DNA from: Bosea sp. NBC_00550
GTDB lineage: Bacteria; Pseudomonadota; Alphaproteobacteria; Rhizobiales; Beijerinckiaceae
Assembly (NCBI RefSeq): GCF_026020075.1
Contig: NZ_CP102772.1
Span: forward strand, 620,001 to 684,000
Direction of reading: 5' to 3'
DNA: 64,000 nt
The notes under the pieces are model-generated. The model saw nothing but the letters and a program-made list of their open reading frames with translations, searched no databases and was not told the DNA's origin. How positions within the stretch are numbered: the first letter of the stretch is position 1; each line of letters begins with the position of its first letter. The position numbers and the translations under genes are program-made. Of the stretch, positions 17,882 to 26,731 are shown in pieces.

Positions 17882-18884
17882 GACCGTGCAGGCCGGCGCC
17901 GCTGCCGGCCGTCGCGACGCGGGAACGCCGCTGGCGGAGCGCATCGCCAGCATCGGCCCGGTGGTCGGCCTCATCCTGCTCTGCGGGTTGGGCGCGTTGC
18001 TCAACGGCGATTTCGCCACGCTCGACAACGGCCTCAACGTGCTCACCCGCACGGCCTTCATCGGCATCATCGCGGTGGGCATGTGCTTCGTCATCATCCT
18101 CGGCGGCATCGACCTGTCGGTCGGCTCGATGGCGGCGCTGATCGCCGGCTGCGTCATCATGTTCATCAACTGGGCGGCCGGCGTGCTGGGCTCGCCCGTG
18201 CTCGCAGTGATCTGCGGCGCAGGTCTCGCGGTGCTGCTCGGCGCCGCCTTCGGGCTGATCCACGGCGTGCTGATCGCCAAGGGCCGGATCGAGCCCTTCA
18301 TCGTTACGCTCGGCACGCTCGGCATCTTCCGCGCCTATCTGACCTACTTCGCCGATGGCGGCGCGCTGACGCTGGAGAACAATCTCGCCGACATCTATGC
18401 CCCCGTCTATTATGGCAGCGTCGCGGGAATCCCGATCCCGGTCATCGTCTTCCTCGTGGTCGCCGTCATCGGCGCGCTGATCCTGAACAAGACGGTCTAT
18501 GGCCGCCATGTCCAGGCGATCGGCTCCAACGAGACGGTCGCCCGCTATGCGGCCGTTGATGTCGAGCGGGTCAAGATTCTCACCTACATGCTGCTCGGTA
18601 TCTGCGTCGGCATCGCCACGCTGCTTTACGTGCCGCGGCTCGGCTCGGCATCGCCCACCACCGGCCTGCTCTGGGAACTGGAAGCGATCGCCTCGGTCAT
18701 CGTCGGCGGCGCTGCGCTGAAGGGCGGGCACGGCAGCATCACGGGCACCGTCATCGGCGCGATCCTGCTGTCGGTGATCGGCAACATCCTCAACCTGACG
18801 AGCCTGATCAGCGTCTATCTCAATGCCGCCGTGCAGGGCTTCGTCATCATCACCGTCGCGTTTTTGCAGAAAGGCCGCCGCTAG
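17868..18884 (+). CDS. Sugar ABC transporter permease (CUT2)
   Basis: 338 residues, strongly hydrophobic with about nine or ten membrane segments. The family-typical segments [19 protein letters not shown] and [19 protein letters not shown] are present. It forms the inner-membrane channel for the two-cassette ATPase upstream. The overlap with that gene and the closely following binding-protein gene show one operon. Confidence 0.92.
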   Translation: MSQPETVQAGAAAGRRDAGTPLAERIASIGPVVGLILLCGLGALLNGDFATLDNGLNVLTRTAFIGIIAVGMCFVIILGGIDLSVGSMAALIAGCVIMFINWAAGVLGSPVLAVICGAGLAVLLGAAFGLIHGVLIAKGRIEPFIVTLGTLGIFRAYLTYFADGGALTLENNLADIYAPVYYGSVAGIPIPVIVFLVVAVIGALILNKTVYGRHVQAIGSNETVARYAAVDVERVKILTYMLLGICVGIATLLYVPRLGSASPTTGLLWELEAIASVIVGGAALKGGHGSITGTVIGAILLSVIGNILNLTSLISVYLNAAVQGFVIITVAFLQKGRR

Positions 18885-18923
18885 GGTTTGGACCCTGGGC
18901 GAGCCAAAAAAGGGAGAGAAGCG

Positions 18924-19886
18924 ATGTCCATGCAGACCAGACGCAGCCTCATGCTTGCCACCGCAGCGGGCCTCGCCTTCGCGGCGACAAGTGCCGCCGC
19001 CGAGCCCGTCAATCTCGGCGTCTCCATCCCCGCCGCGACGCACAGCTTCATGGGCGGCATCAACTACTGGGCGAACCAGGCGAAGAAGGATCTCGAGGCC
19101 AAGCACAAGGACCTCAAGATCACGATCCGCACCGCCGCCAATGCGACCGAGCAGGCCAACCAGCTCCAGGATCTGAGCACGGTCAACAAGATCAACGCGC
19201 TCGTCGTCTTCCCCTTCGAGTCGGCGGCGCTGACCCGGCCTGTCGCCAATGTGAAGGCCAAGGGCGCCTATGTGACCGTGGTCGACCGCGGCCTGACCGA
19301 CACCTCGGCCCAGGACGCCTATGTCGCCGGCGACAACACCGCCTTCGGCAAGATCCCGGCCGAATACATCGCCAAGACGCTGAACGGGAAGGGCAATGTC
19401 GTGGCGCTGCGCGGCATCCCCACCACGCTCGACAACGAGCGCATGGACGCCTTCAACGGCGTGCTCAAGGCCCATCCCGACATCAAGGTGCTCGACGCCA
19501 AATACGCCAACTGGAATCGCGACGACGCCTACAAGATCACGCAGGATTTCCTGACGCGCTTCAAGGACATCGATGCGTTCTGGGCGGCGGATGACGACAT
19601 GGCCTTCGGTGCCATTCGTGCCATCGACCAGGCAGGCCGCAAGGACATCAAGGTCATCTTCGGCGGTGCCGGCGCCAAGGACATGGTCAAGCTGATCCTC
19701 GACGGCAAGGACCCTCGCATCCAGGCCAATGTCAGCTACTCGCCGAAATTCATCTATGACGCGATCCAGCTGACGGCGGAGGCGCGCCTCAAGGGCGAGA
19801 AGCTGCCGGCCACGACCATCATCCCCTCGGTGCTGATCGACAAGGCCAACGCCAAGAACTTCTACCACCCCGACTCGCCGTTCTGA
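18924..19886 (+). CDS. Sugar ABC transporter substrate-binding protein
   Basis: 320 residues from the ATG preceded by AGGGAGAGAAGCG. A signal peptide ([20 protein letters not shown], cleaved near AAAEP) leads to a type I periplasmic binding fold of the ribose/rhizopine class ([20 protein letters not shown], and [17 protein letters not shown] near the hinge). The ligand is probably a pentose, inositol derivative or similar polyol. A strong GC hairpin right after the gene may stabilise this part of the mRNA. Confidence 0.9.
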   Translation: MSMQTRRSLMLATAAGLAFAATSAAAEPVNLGVSIPAATHSFMGGINYWANQAKKDLEAKHKDLKITIRTAANATEQANQLQDLSTVNKINALVVFPFESAALTRPVANVKAKGAYVTVVDRGLTDTSAQDAYVAGDNTAFGKIPAEYIAKTLNGKGNVVALRGIPTTLDNERMDAFNGVLKAHPDIKVLDAKYANWNRDDAYKITQDFLTRFKDIDAFWAADDDMAFGAIRAIDQAGRKDIKVIFGGAGAKDMVKLILDGKDPRIQANVSYSPKFIYDAIQLTAEARLKGEKLPATTIIPSVLIDKANAKNFYHPDSPF

Positions 19887-19903
19887 GGACGAGCCTGAGA
19901 CAA

Positions 19904-19928
19904 GGCGGCCGCCGCACCGGCGGCCGCC
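19904..19928 (+). other. Intercistronic GC hairpin
   Basis: GGCGGCCGCC, a five-base loop, and GGCGGCCGCC again form a 10-bp perfect stem between the binding-protein gene and the dehydrogenase gene. There is no following T-run, so it is more likely an mRNA-stabilising or attenuating hairpin than a full terminator. Confidence 0.55.
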
Positions 19929-19946
19929 AAGACGAACGGAACGACC

Positions 19947-21125
19947 ATGAGCGAAGCAAACGGACGCAGGCTGCGTTACGCGATGATCGGGGGCGGCAAG
20001 GACGCCTTCATCGGCGCGGTCCACCGCCACGCCATCGCATTGGACGGGTTGGCCGAACTGGCGGCGGGCGCCCTGTCGTCGACGCCGGAGCGTGCATTGG
20101 AATCCGGTCGCGCGCTGGGCCTGCCCGACGCGCACAACCATCCGAACTGGCAGGCGCTGCTCGAAGCCGAGTTGAAGCGCCCGGCCACGGAGCGTGTCGA
20201 CGCTGTCGTGATCGTCACCCCGACGGACACGCATTATCCCGTCGCTTTGGCCTTCGCGGAGGCGGGCTTCAACGTGGTCTGCGACAAGCCGTTGGTCCAT
20301 AGGAGCGCCCAGGCCGATGCGCTGGTCGCGGCAGTGAGGACGAAGGGCGGCGTCTTCGGCGTCACCTATAATTACACCGGCTACCCGATGATCCGGCAGG
20401 CGCGCGAGATGGTGCGTTCGGGGGCGCTCGGCGCCATCCGCAAGATCGTGGTCGAGTACAATCAGGGTTGGCTCGCCAGTGCGCTGGAAACGACCGGCAA
20501 CAAGCAGGCGAGCTGGCGCACCGATCCCGCCCGCAGCGGCATCGCCGGCGCGCTGGGCGATATCGGCTCGCACGCCGAAAATCTCGTCGCGAGCGTGACC
20601 GGTCTCGCGATCGAGGAGCTCGTTGCCGATCTCGGCTCGCTGGTTCCCGGCCGAGCCCTTGACGACGATGCCAGCATCCTCCTGCGCTTTGCGGGCGGAG
20701 CACGAGGCGTGCTCGTCGCCTCGCAGATCAATGCCGGGCTTGAGAACGACCTGCGCCTGCGCGTGTCCGGCGAACTCGGGACGCTCGAATGGCGGCAGGA
20801 AGAGCCGAACCGGCTCGTCCATCATCGCCAGGACGGGCCGATGCAGATCCTGACACGCGGGACACCCTGGCTCTGCGAAGCGGCGCGCCGGGCCGGCCGG
20901 ATACCGCCGGGGCATCCGGAGGGCTTCATCGAGGCCTTCGCCAACATCTATCGCGGCGTCTTCGCCGATATCCGCGCTCGCGAAGCCGGGCGGGACGCCG
21001 ACCCGCTCGACGCGGACTATCCGACGGTGATCGACGGCGCGCGCGGCGTCCGCTTCATCGAATGCGCGGTTGCCTCTTCGGCCGAGCGCCGCTGGCTACG
21101 GTTCGAGCAGCCCAAAAGCACCTGA
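19947..21125 (+). CDS. Gfo/Idh/MocA-family oxidoreductase
   Basis: 392 residues. An N-terminal NAD(P)-binding fold ([20 protein letters not shown]) includes [20 protein letters not shown] and the conserved CDKPLVH with catalytic Lys. A C-terminal substrate domain follows, with DIGSHAENL contributing the His. Members oxidise sugars, inositols or their derivatives with NAD. Position directly after a sugar importer suggests it performs the first oxidation of the imported compound. Confidence 0.88.
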   Translation: MSEANGRRLRYAMIGGGKDAFIGAVHRHAIALDGLAELAAGALSSTPERALESGRALGLPDAHNHPNWQALLEAELKRPATERVDAVVIVTPTDTHYPVALAFAEAGFNVVCDKPLVHRSAQADALVAAVRTKGGVFGVTYNYTGYPMIRQAREMVRSGALGAIRKIVVEYNQGWLASALETTGNKQASWRTDPARSGIAGALGDIGSHAENLVASVTGLAIEELVADLGSLVPGRALDDDASILLRFAGGARGVLVASQINAGLENDLRLRVSGELGTLEWRQEEPNRLVHHRQDGPMQILTRGTPWLCEAARRAGRIPPGHPEGFIEAFANIYRGVFADIRAREAGRDADPLDADYPTVIDGARGVRFIECAVASSAERRWLRFEQPKST

Positions 21126-21263
21126 GGGGTCGCGGCGCCGGGCGCTACGGGCGTCCCGCAATACCCAATTGAGGCTTGGTCAGATAACGCCGGCTCCAAA
21201 AAAAGGGAGGCGGCGCTCCTTCCTGTCCGTCTCTAGAGCCTGCTGCGTTTTGATAGAAAGACT

Positions 21264-21360
21264 GGTCATCCGGACGGAGCGAAGCGCAGATCCGGGATCC
21301 ATGCCTGAGCCTCCAGCGTACCCGCTCCGGCATGGATCCCGGCTCAAGCCCGGGATGACG
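21264..21360. repeat. REP-like extragenic palindrome
   Basis: CCGGGATCCATGCC (21292-21305) and GGCATGGATCCCGG (21329-21342) form a 14-bp perfect inverted repeat, enclosed by GTCATCCGG on the left and CCCGGGATGAC on the right. It lies between two convergent genes. This type of sequence is a common dispersed palindrome in Rhizobiales genomes. Confidence 0.7.
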
Positions 21361-21389
21361 GCGTGGTTCCGTGCAAAAGCAGCGCGCCT

Positions 21390-22391
21390 CTAGATCACGA
21401 CGAAGCCGTGCGCGAAGGGGTCGCGGTCGTCGATGAAGATCGTGTTGATGCCGGTCATCCGCGCCCAGCCAGCGATAGAAGGGATGATCGCCTCGCGGTT
21501 GGCGACGGTGGTCGCCGCGTCGACACGCCCCTTGAACAGCGAGCCGATGATCGACTCGTGCACGAATTCGTCGCCGACCTTGAGCTTGCCCTTGGCCGCC
21601 AGCTGCGCCATCCGCGCCGATGTGCCGGTGCCGCAGGGCGAGCGGTCGATAGCCTTCTCGCCGTAGAATACTGCGTTGCGGGCGTGAGCCTCCGGCTTCG
21701 TCGGCTGTCCCGTCCACTGGATATGGCTGAGACCCGTGATCTGCGGGTGTTCCGGATGGACGAATTCGTATTTCGCGTTGAGCGCCGCGCGCAGCTTGGG
21801 CGACCAGCCGACGAGCTGGCCGGCAGTGTGATCGGCCATGTCGCGGAAGTTCTTCTGCGGCTCGACGATCGCATAGAAATTGCCGCCATAGGCGACGTCG
21901 ACCACGATCTCTCCCAGGCCTTCAACCTCCGCCGTCAGGCCCTCGGCATGGAGGAAGCCCGGCACGTTCGTCAGGCGGACCTCTTCGACGAAGCGGCCTT
22001 CCTGGCGATAGGTGATGTCGACCTTGCCTGCCGGCGCGTCGATCGAGAGCTTGCCCGGCTCGCGCGGCGTGATCAGGCCGTTCTCGATGCCCATGGTGAT
22101 CGTGCCGATGGTGCCGTGGCCGCACATCGGCAGGCAGCCCGAAGTCTCGATGAAGAGCACGGCGACGTCGCAATCAGGCCGGGTCGGCGGATAGAGGATC
22201 GAGCCGGACATCATGTCGTGCCCGCGCGGCTCGAACATCAGGCCGGTGCGAATCCAGTCGAACTCGCGCAGGAAATGCGCGCGCTTCTCCAGCATATCGG
22301 CGCCTTCCAGCCGCGGCCCGCCGCCCGAGACGAGCCGGACGGGATTGCCGCAGGTGTGTCCGTCGAGGCAGGAGAAGGTGTAGCTCGCCAT
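21390..22391 (-). CDS. Proline racemase-family protein, 4-hydroxyproline 2-epimerase-like
   Basis: 333 residues. Both catalytic cysteines are present, in PMCGHGTIG and SPCGTGTSA. The pair distinguishes epimerases and racemases from trans-3-hydroxyproline dehydratases, where one is replaced. The enzyme would convert trans-4-hydroxy-L-proline to the cis-D form in the cytoplasm, the first step of hydroxyproline breakdown. It shares strand and spacing (100 bp) with a dihydrodipicolinate synthase-like lyase gene, as in known hydroxyproline loci. Confidence 0.85.
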   Translation of the reverse strand: MASYTFSCLDGHTCGNPVRLVSGGGPRLEGADMLEKRAHFLREFDWIRTGLMFEPRGHDMMSGSILYPPTRPDCDVAVLFIETSGCLPMCGHGTIGTITMGIENGLITPREPGKLSIDAPAGKVDITYRQEGRFVEEVRLTNVPGFLHAEGLTAEVEGLGEIVVDVAYGGNFYAIVEPQKNFRDMADHTAGQLVGWSPKLRAALNAKYEFVHPEHPQITGLSHIQWTGQPTKPEAHARNAVFYGEKAIDRSPCGTGTSARMAQLAAKGKLKVGDEFVHESIIGSLFKGRVDAATTVANREAIIPSIAGWARMTGINTIFIDDRDPFAHGFVVI

Positions 22392-22491
22392 GGGTCCGTT
22401 CCCTCAGAAGCGCTGGGGGGATGCCGCAAAGAAGTCGGGCCTACAGAGCGCCCGACTCGTCTTCAAGGAAAGCGCAAGCGGCGCATGGCCC

Positions 22492-23454
22492 TCAGGCGGC
22501 GTATTTCTGGACGGCGCCGGGCTGCTTGGTCCAGGCGGCATACCAGCTGTTGAACAGCTTGAACTGCGCCTCGGCATAGCCGCGCTGGCTCTCGGTCAGC
22601 GCGTCGGTCTCGTTGAAGTGCAGCGTGTATTCCTTGTCTCCCTTCAGCACCATCAGGTGCTTGAAGTAGAGGACGAGGTCGGGGCCTTCGTCGAAGGAGG
22701 AGAGGATGGCGAGCGCCTGCTCCAGTTCGAGCGCGCGCTGGCGTGCCTCGGCATCACCCGCGGCCGCCGCCTGCGACAGCTTGCACAGATGGATCACCTC
22801 TTTCGGAAGCACATTGCCGATGCCGGTGATCGCGCCCGTGGCGCCGCAGTTGACGTAGCCATGGAACACGGCGGTATCGACGCCGATCATCAGCGACACG
22901 TCGTCGTCGCGGCTGGTGATGTTCTCGGCGGCGTAGCGCATGTCGGCCGGGCCGCCGAACTCCTTGAAGCCGATCAGGTTCGGGTGCTCGGCGCGTAGCG
23001 CAAAGAAGAGATCGGCACGCGTCGCGAAGCCGTAATAAGGGCTGTTGTAGATCACGGCCGGCAGATCGGGCGCAGCCGACAGGATCGCCTTGAAGTGAGC
23101 CTTCTGGGCGAGAACGACGGTGCCGCGCGACAGGACACGCGGGATCACCATCAGGCCCTTGGCCCCGACCTTTTGCGCATGGGCGGCGAGAGCCGCGGCA
23201 GAGGCGGTGTTGACCGCGCCGGTGCCGACGATGACCGGGATGCCGGCCTTTGCCAGCCGCTCGACGCCCTCCATCCGCTGCGCATCGGTGAGCAGGGGCC
23301 AATCACCCATCGAACCGCAATAGACCACCGCCGACATGCCGTCGGCGATCAGGTCCTTCGCCTTGCGCACGAGCGCGTCGAAGTCGGGGCTCCGATCTGC
23401 CTTGCAGGGCGTCATCAAGGCGGGGACTACGCCGGAGAAAATCTTGGCCTTCAT
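22492..23454 (-). CDS. DapA/NAL-family lyase, probable pyrroline-4-hydroxy-2-carboxylate deaminase
   Basis: 320 residues of the class I aldolase barrel. YNSPYYG supplies the catalytic Tyr region and GFKEFGG the Schiff-base Lys. The start is set by AGGAGAGCGAG before ATG. In hydroxyproline catabolism such a protein deaminates and dehydrates the pyrroline intermediate to 2-oxoglutarate semialdehyde; the adjacent epimerase gene supports that over lysine biosynthesis or sialate cleavage. A TTGTCGACAA operator-like site lies about 100 bp upstream. Confidence 0.8.
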   Translation of the reverse strand: MKAKIFSGVVPALMTPCKADRSPDFDALVRKAKDLIADGMSAVVYCGSMGDWPLLTDAQRMEGVERLAKAGIPVIVGTGAVNTASAAALAAHAQKVGAKGLMVIPRVLSRGTVVLAQKAHFKAILSAAPDLPAVIYNSPYYGFATRADLFFALRAEHPNLIGFKEFGGPADMRYAAENITSRDDDVSLMIGVDTAVFHGYVNCGATGAITGIGNVLPKEVIHLCKLSQAAAAGDAEARQRALELEQALAILSSFDEGPDLVLYFKHLMVLKGDKEYTLHFNETDALTESQRGYAEAQFKLFNSWYAAWTKQPGAVQKYAA

Positions 23455-23550
23455 CTCGCTCTCCTGCTGGCTTCGCGGGTGGCGTGAGAGGCCGGGCCGA
23501 CCAGACGGCTCCGTCTCTCCTCGAAATCTCTATCGCACATTGCATATTAT

Positions 23551-23560
23551 TTGTCGACAA
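23551..23560. promoter_or_regulatory. GntR operator-like palindrome, lyase promoter
   Basis: TTGTCGACAA, a perfect palindrome, lies upstream of the lyase gene and 17 bp beyond the stop of the GntR gene. The same ten bases occur in front of the GntR gene itself. Confidence 0.7.
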
Positions 23561-23576
23561 GATTGGACCTGGATTT

Positions 23577-24284
23577 TCAGAGGGCGATCTCCAGCCGCTC
23601 GTCGCCGATCATGAGCTTCTGGATTTGCTGGACGATCTGGTCGGCGTGAGCCTTGCCGAGGCGCTCGGCCGCCACGGTGTCGCGCGCCAGGATCGCGGCG
23701 ATCATCGCCTCATGCTCGTCGACGAATTGCTGCGGGAGCCGGTCGTCATAGGATTGGTAGTAGAGCCGCAGGAACCGCCGCCCTTCGTCGAGCAGGCGGC
23801 TGAAGAGGCTGTTGAAATAAGGGTTGCGGCCGGCCTCGGCGATCGCCGAATGGAAGGCTGCGTTCGTGGCGATCATCGCCAGCGCGTCCTGCGCCTTCAC
23901 GGCCGCGGCGAACTCCGCCTGCTTCGCCCGGATCGCGTCCAGATCCTCCGGGCGATGGTTCTGGGCGGCGAGCTGCGTCGTCACCCGGTACATCAGCATC
24001 AGCGCGTCGAAGAAGGGCGACAGGTTCAGGAAGTCGAGGTTCGACACCATCGTCGAGCGATTGGGCAGGGTGACGATCAGCCCTTCGCTGGCGAGCCGCA
24101 CCAGCGCCTCGCGGATAGGGGTGCGCGACATCTTGAAACGCTCGGCGAGCTGCACCTCGTCGATCGGGCTGCCCGGCGGCAGCACCAGATCGAGGATTTC
24201 ATCGCGCAGCAGGTCGTAGACGAGCTTCACCCCGGAGCCGCGCTTGCGTTCCGTCACAGCGCCGGTGACCGTCATCGTCTTCAT
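23577..24284 (-). CDS. GntR-family regulator (FadR/FCD type)
   Basis: 235 residues from the ATG preceded by AGAGGTGTGCG. The N-terminal winged helix includes EVQLAERFKMSRTPIREAL and the C-terminal all-helical FCD domain carries the usual metal or ligand histidines (NHRPEDL and FHSAIAEAGRNPYF segments). It lies just upstream of the lyase and epimerase genes on the same strand. Identical TTGTCGACAA palindromes precede its own gene and the lyase gene, which argues for autoregulation and control of hydroxyproline catabolism. Confidence 0.87.
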   Translation of the reverse strand: MKTMTVTGAVTERKRGSGVKLVYDLLRDEILDLVLPPGSPIDEVQLAERFKMSRTPIREALVRLASEGLIVTLPNRSTMVSNLDFLNLSPFFDALMLMYRVTTQLAAQNHRPEDLDAIRAKQAEFAAAVKAQDALAMIATNAAFHSAIAEAGRNPYFNSLFSRLLDEGRRFLRLYYQSYDDRLPQQFVDEHEAMIAAILARDTVAAERLGKAHADQIVQQIQKLMIGDERLEIAL

Positions 24285-24294
24285 CGCACACCTC

Positions 24295-24304
24295 TTGTCG
24301 ACAA
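24295..24304. promoter_or_regulatory. GntR operator-like palindrome, autoregulatory copy
   Basis: TTGTCGACAA starts 10 bp upstream of the GntR start codon, overlapping its ribosome-binding region. It is identical to the palindrome before the lyase gene. Confidence 0.7.
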
Positions 24305-24400
24305 CAGGGATACTGAAGCGGCAGAAGGCGGGCAAATTTTCCGAAGTGCCGGAGGTGATGGTCGTGAGCCTGCCGGCCGGGTGCTCGGATCAAGGCCTGC

Positions 24401-24937
24401 TCAGATCAAGGCCAGCATATGCAGCCCGATGAAGCTGCCGGCGCCACCGGCGATCAGCAGCAAAGGGTTGACCGGTGTCAGCATCAGCAGCGCGGTCGAG
24501 ACGAGTGCGATGCCGCGCCCGATCCAGCCGCTGTCGAGCGACTGGATGAGGACGTAGCTGGCGGCGAGGATCATCCCGGCCGCGACGGGGCGCAGCCCCT
24601 TTTCCAATGCACGCAGCAGCCGGGCGCCTTCATAGCGCGACCAGATATGGGCGACGCCGTAGATCAGGAAGGCCGTCGGACCGAAGATGCCGACCGTCGC
24701 GGCGAGCGCACCCCAGAAGCCGGCGATCTGCCAGCCGATCAGCGTCGCCAGCAGCGAGCCCGGCCCTGGCGCCAGCCGGGCAATCGCGAAGGCGTCGACG
24801 AATTGCGAGGCGCTCATCCAGTGATGCACGTCGACGATCTGGCGATGCATGTCGGCGATGGCGCTCTGGCCGCCGCCGATCGTCACCAGTGAGAGCGGCA
24901 GGAAGACCAGCAGGATGCTGAGCGGCAAGGTCGGCAT
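24401..24937 (-). CDS. Chromate transporter, second half-size subunit
   Basis: 178 residues, about five or six membrane segments. The CHR-domain signature is seen as VTIGGGQSAIADMHRQIVD and RLAPGPGSLLATLIGWQ. Bacterial CHR proteins export chromate or related oxyanions. Only one CHR domain is present; the other is encoded by the gene 7 bp upstream, so the two form a heteromeric short-chain CHR pair rather than the two-domain ChrA. Confidence 0.85.
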   Translation of the reverse strand: MPTLPLSILLVFLPLSLVTIGGGQSAIADMHRQIVDVHHWMSASQFVDAFAIARLAPGPGSLLATLIGWQIAGFWGALAATVGIFGPTAFLIYGVAHIWSRYEGARLLRALEKGLRPVAAGMILAASYVLIQSLDSGWIGRGIALVSTALLMLTPVNPLLLIAGGAGSFIGLHMLALI

Positions 24938-24944
24938 CCGGCGC

Positions 24945-25508
24945 TCAGCTCCCGTAATACGTCACGGCGACGCTGAGCGAGCCGGCGCCGAGCACGGTCC
25001 AGAGCAGCGGCCATTGCAGGACGGCGACGGCCACGAAGGTCGCGGCCATGATCGCGAGCGGGAAGGCTCGGCGCGGCACGCGCCGCGCCGCAGTCAGCCC
25101 CATGGCCAGCGAGAGCCCGATCGCCGCCGAGGCTGCGCCGTCCAGCGCGACATGGGTGAGGTCGTAGCCACCGAGCGCGGAGAAGACGGCGCCGATCAGC
25201 ACGATGACAAAGGCGGCGGGCACGACGATGCCGAGCCAGCAGGCGATCGCCCCGTTGCGCCCACCGAGCTTGTAGCCGATCCAGATCGCCATGTTGGTGA
25301 CGTTGACGCCGGGCAGGGCCTGCGCGATCGAGAGGCCGTTGAGGAAATCCTCCTCGCTCATCAGCCGGCGCCGCTGCACGAATTCCCGCAGCAGCCAGCC
25401 GCTGAGGCCGCCGCCAAAGCTGGTCAGCCCGATCCGCGCGAAGATCAGGAAGAGTTGCGGCGCGCTCGGGCGCTCGGCCAAGGCATCCGGCATATGATTC
25501 CAAGCCAT
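24945..25508 (-). CDS. Chromate transporter, first half-size subunit
   Basis: 187 residues from ATG 25508; an internal ATG at 25493 is also possible. The CHR motif appears as IGLTSFGGGLSGWLLREFVQ and SIAQALPGVNVTNMAIWIGY, with about five membrane segments. It pairs with the following half-size subunit. The first subunit has the SFGGG form and the second the TIGGG form, the usual split in short-chain CHR pairs. Confidence 0.85.
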   Translation of the reverse strand: MAWNHMPDALAERPSAPQLFLIFARIGLTSFGGGLSGWLLREFVQRRRLMSEEDFLNGLSIAQALPGVNVTNMAIWIGYKLGGRNGAIACWLGIVVPAAFVIVLIGAVFSALGGYDLTHVALDGAASAAIGLSLAMGLTAARRVPRRAFPLAIMAATFVAVAVLQWPLLWTVLGAGSLSVAVTYYGS

Positions 25509-25607
25509 CTGGCAGCTACGACGCCAGAAAGCAGGCTTTGTCGGATGTGGCCAGCGTCGCAATGCATGTGCGCCATGACGCGACGCCCGGAGGCTGCTGA
25601 GAAGGCC

Positions 25608-26705
25608 TTAGCGAGGCGGAGTATCCGGCCGCCGCAATGTCCGCTTCACGGCGCGCCTCAGCCGCGCGCCGGCCTTGCGAACGAGTTCCCGGTTGCTGCG
25701 TTCGCTGCCATCGGGAAGGGCGGGGATCAGCAGGGGAGCATCGGGGGTATGCCGTGCCTCGCCGTTGCGGAAACCGATGCTGCTGCCGGCATGCTCTACC
25801 CCCACAGTTTCGAATTCCGTGCCGGATATGGAAAGCCCGGCAAGGGCGGGATCGACGAAGGCCTTGATCGGCAGGTGGTCGGAAGCGATGCGGGCGAGCG
25901 GCGTGTCGTGGACGGCGACGTCCGAGAGGATTTCGGGGCGGTTGGCGATGATCCGGTCGAGAGCCAGCAGCGGCATGCCCGATGGAAAGCTCGGCACCGG
26001 CATCGGCAGCGTGCCGAAGGCCGGGCCGAATTCCTTCAGGGCCGAGCGCTCGCCGAGCCGCCATTCGTTGAGGTCGCCGAGCAGCAGCGTGGGGCGCTCG
26101 TCACGGCTTCTCATGATCTCGATGAGCATGCGCGCCTGCTGGGAGCGCGAGCGGCGCAGCAGGCCGAGATGGGCGGCGACGATCCGCAGCTCGGTGCCGC
26201 TCTCCAGGTCGATGTCGACGACGAGCGCGCCGCGCGGCTCGAGGCCGGGCAGCGCGACCTGGTGGACGTCGCGTATCAGCCCCTGCCGGAACAGCACGAC
26301 ATTGCCGTGCCAGCCATGCGCCGCCGCATTGGCGCTTTCGATCGGGACGGGGACGAGGCCCGTCTCCTCCTTGAGTCGGGCGAGATCGAGCAGGCCGTGC
26401 CGGGCGCCGAAGCGCTTATCGGCCTCCTGCAGCGCAATGACGTCGGGCGCGATCTCGCGGATCACCTGCGCGATCCGGCCGGGATCGAAACGGCCGTCGA
26501 CGCCGACGCATTTATGGACGTTGTAGGAGGCGACCAGCGTGCCAGCCGGCCGTTCGCCAGGCCCGGTCGCATCGGGCCGGCTCTTCCGCTGGCGGAGCGA
26601 GGCGATGATGCTGGCGCGCAGGCTCGGGCTCTTCTTCTGCATCGCTCTGCCGGTTGAGGCTCCGGACCCATTCGAATCGAACGGGGTCGAAGCCTGGGTA
26701 TCCAT
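25608..26705 (-). CDS. Endonuclease/exonuclease/phosphatase-family hydrolase
   Basis: 365 residues from ATG 26705. A TTG at 26735 overlapping the upstream stop and an ATG at 26642 are alternatives, and no start has a strong ribosome site. The EEP fold is clear: ASYNVHKC, IALQEADKRFG (metal Glu), AAHLGLL, LLGDLNEW (Asp-Asn) and SDHLPIKAFVD (final Asp-His). Such enzymes cleave phosphodiesters or phosphomonoesters in nucleic acids, lipids or small molecules. Placement directly after a phospholipase D/cardiolipin synthase gene suggests a lipid-related substrate. Confidence 0.82.
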   Translation of the reverse strand: MDTQASTPFDSNGSGASTGRAMQKKSPSLRASIIASLRQRKSRPDATGPGERPAGTLVASYNVHKCVGVDGRFDPGRIAQVIREIAPDVIALQEADKRFGARHGLLDLARLKEETGLVPVPIESANAAAHGWHGNVVLFRQGLIRDVHQVALPGLEPRGALVVDIDLESGTELRIVAAHLGLLRRSRSQQARMLIEIMRSRDERPTLLLGDLNEWRLGERSALKEFGPAFGTLPMPVPSFPSGMPLLALDRIIANRPEILSDVAVHDTPLARIASDHLPIKAFVDPALAGLSISGTEFETVGVEHAGSSIGFRNGEARHTPDAPLLIPALPDGSERSNRELVRKAGARLRRAVKRTLRRPDTPPR

Positions 26706-26731
26706 CGCGTCAGGGATGTGACCGTGGCGGC

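Noticed and set aside
17802..20915. A very long (1037-codon) minus-strand frame across the sugar operon
   Set aside because: It is an antisense shadow of high-GC coding sequence: the translation is His/Arg/Asp-rich and low complexity, while the plus-strand ABC genes are clear.
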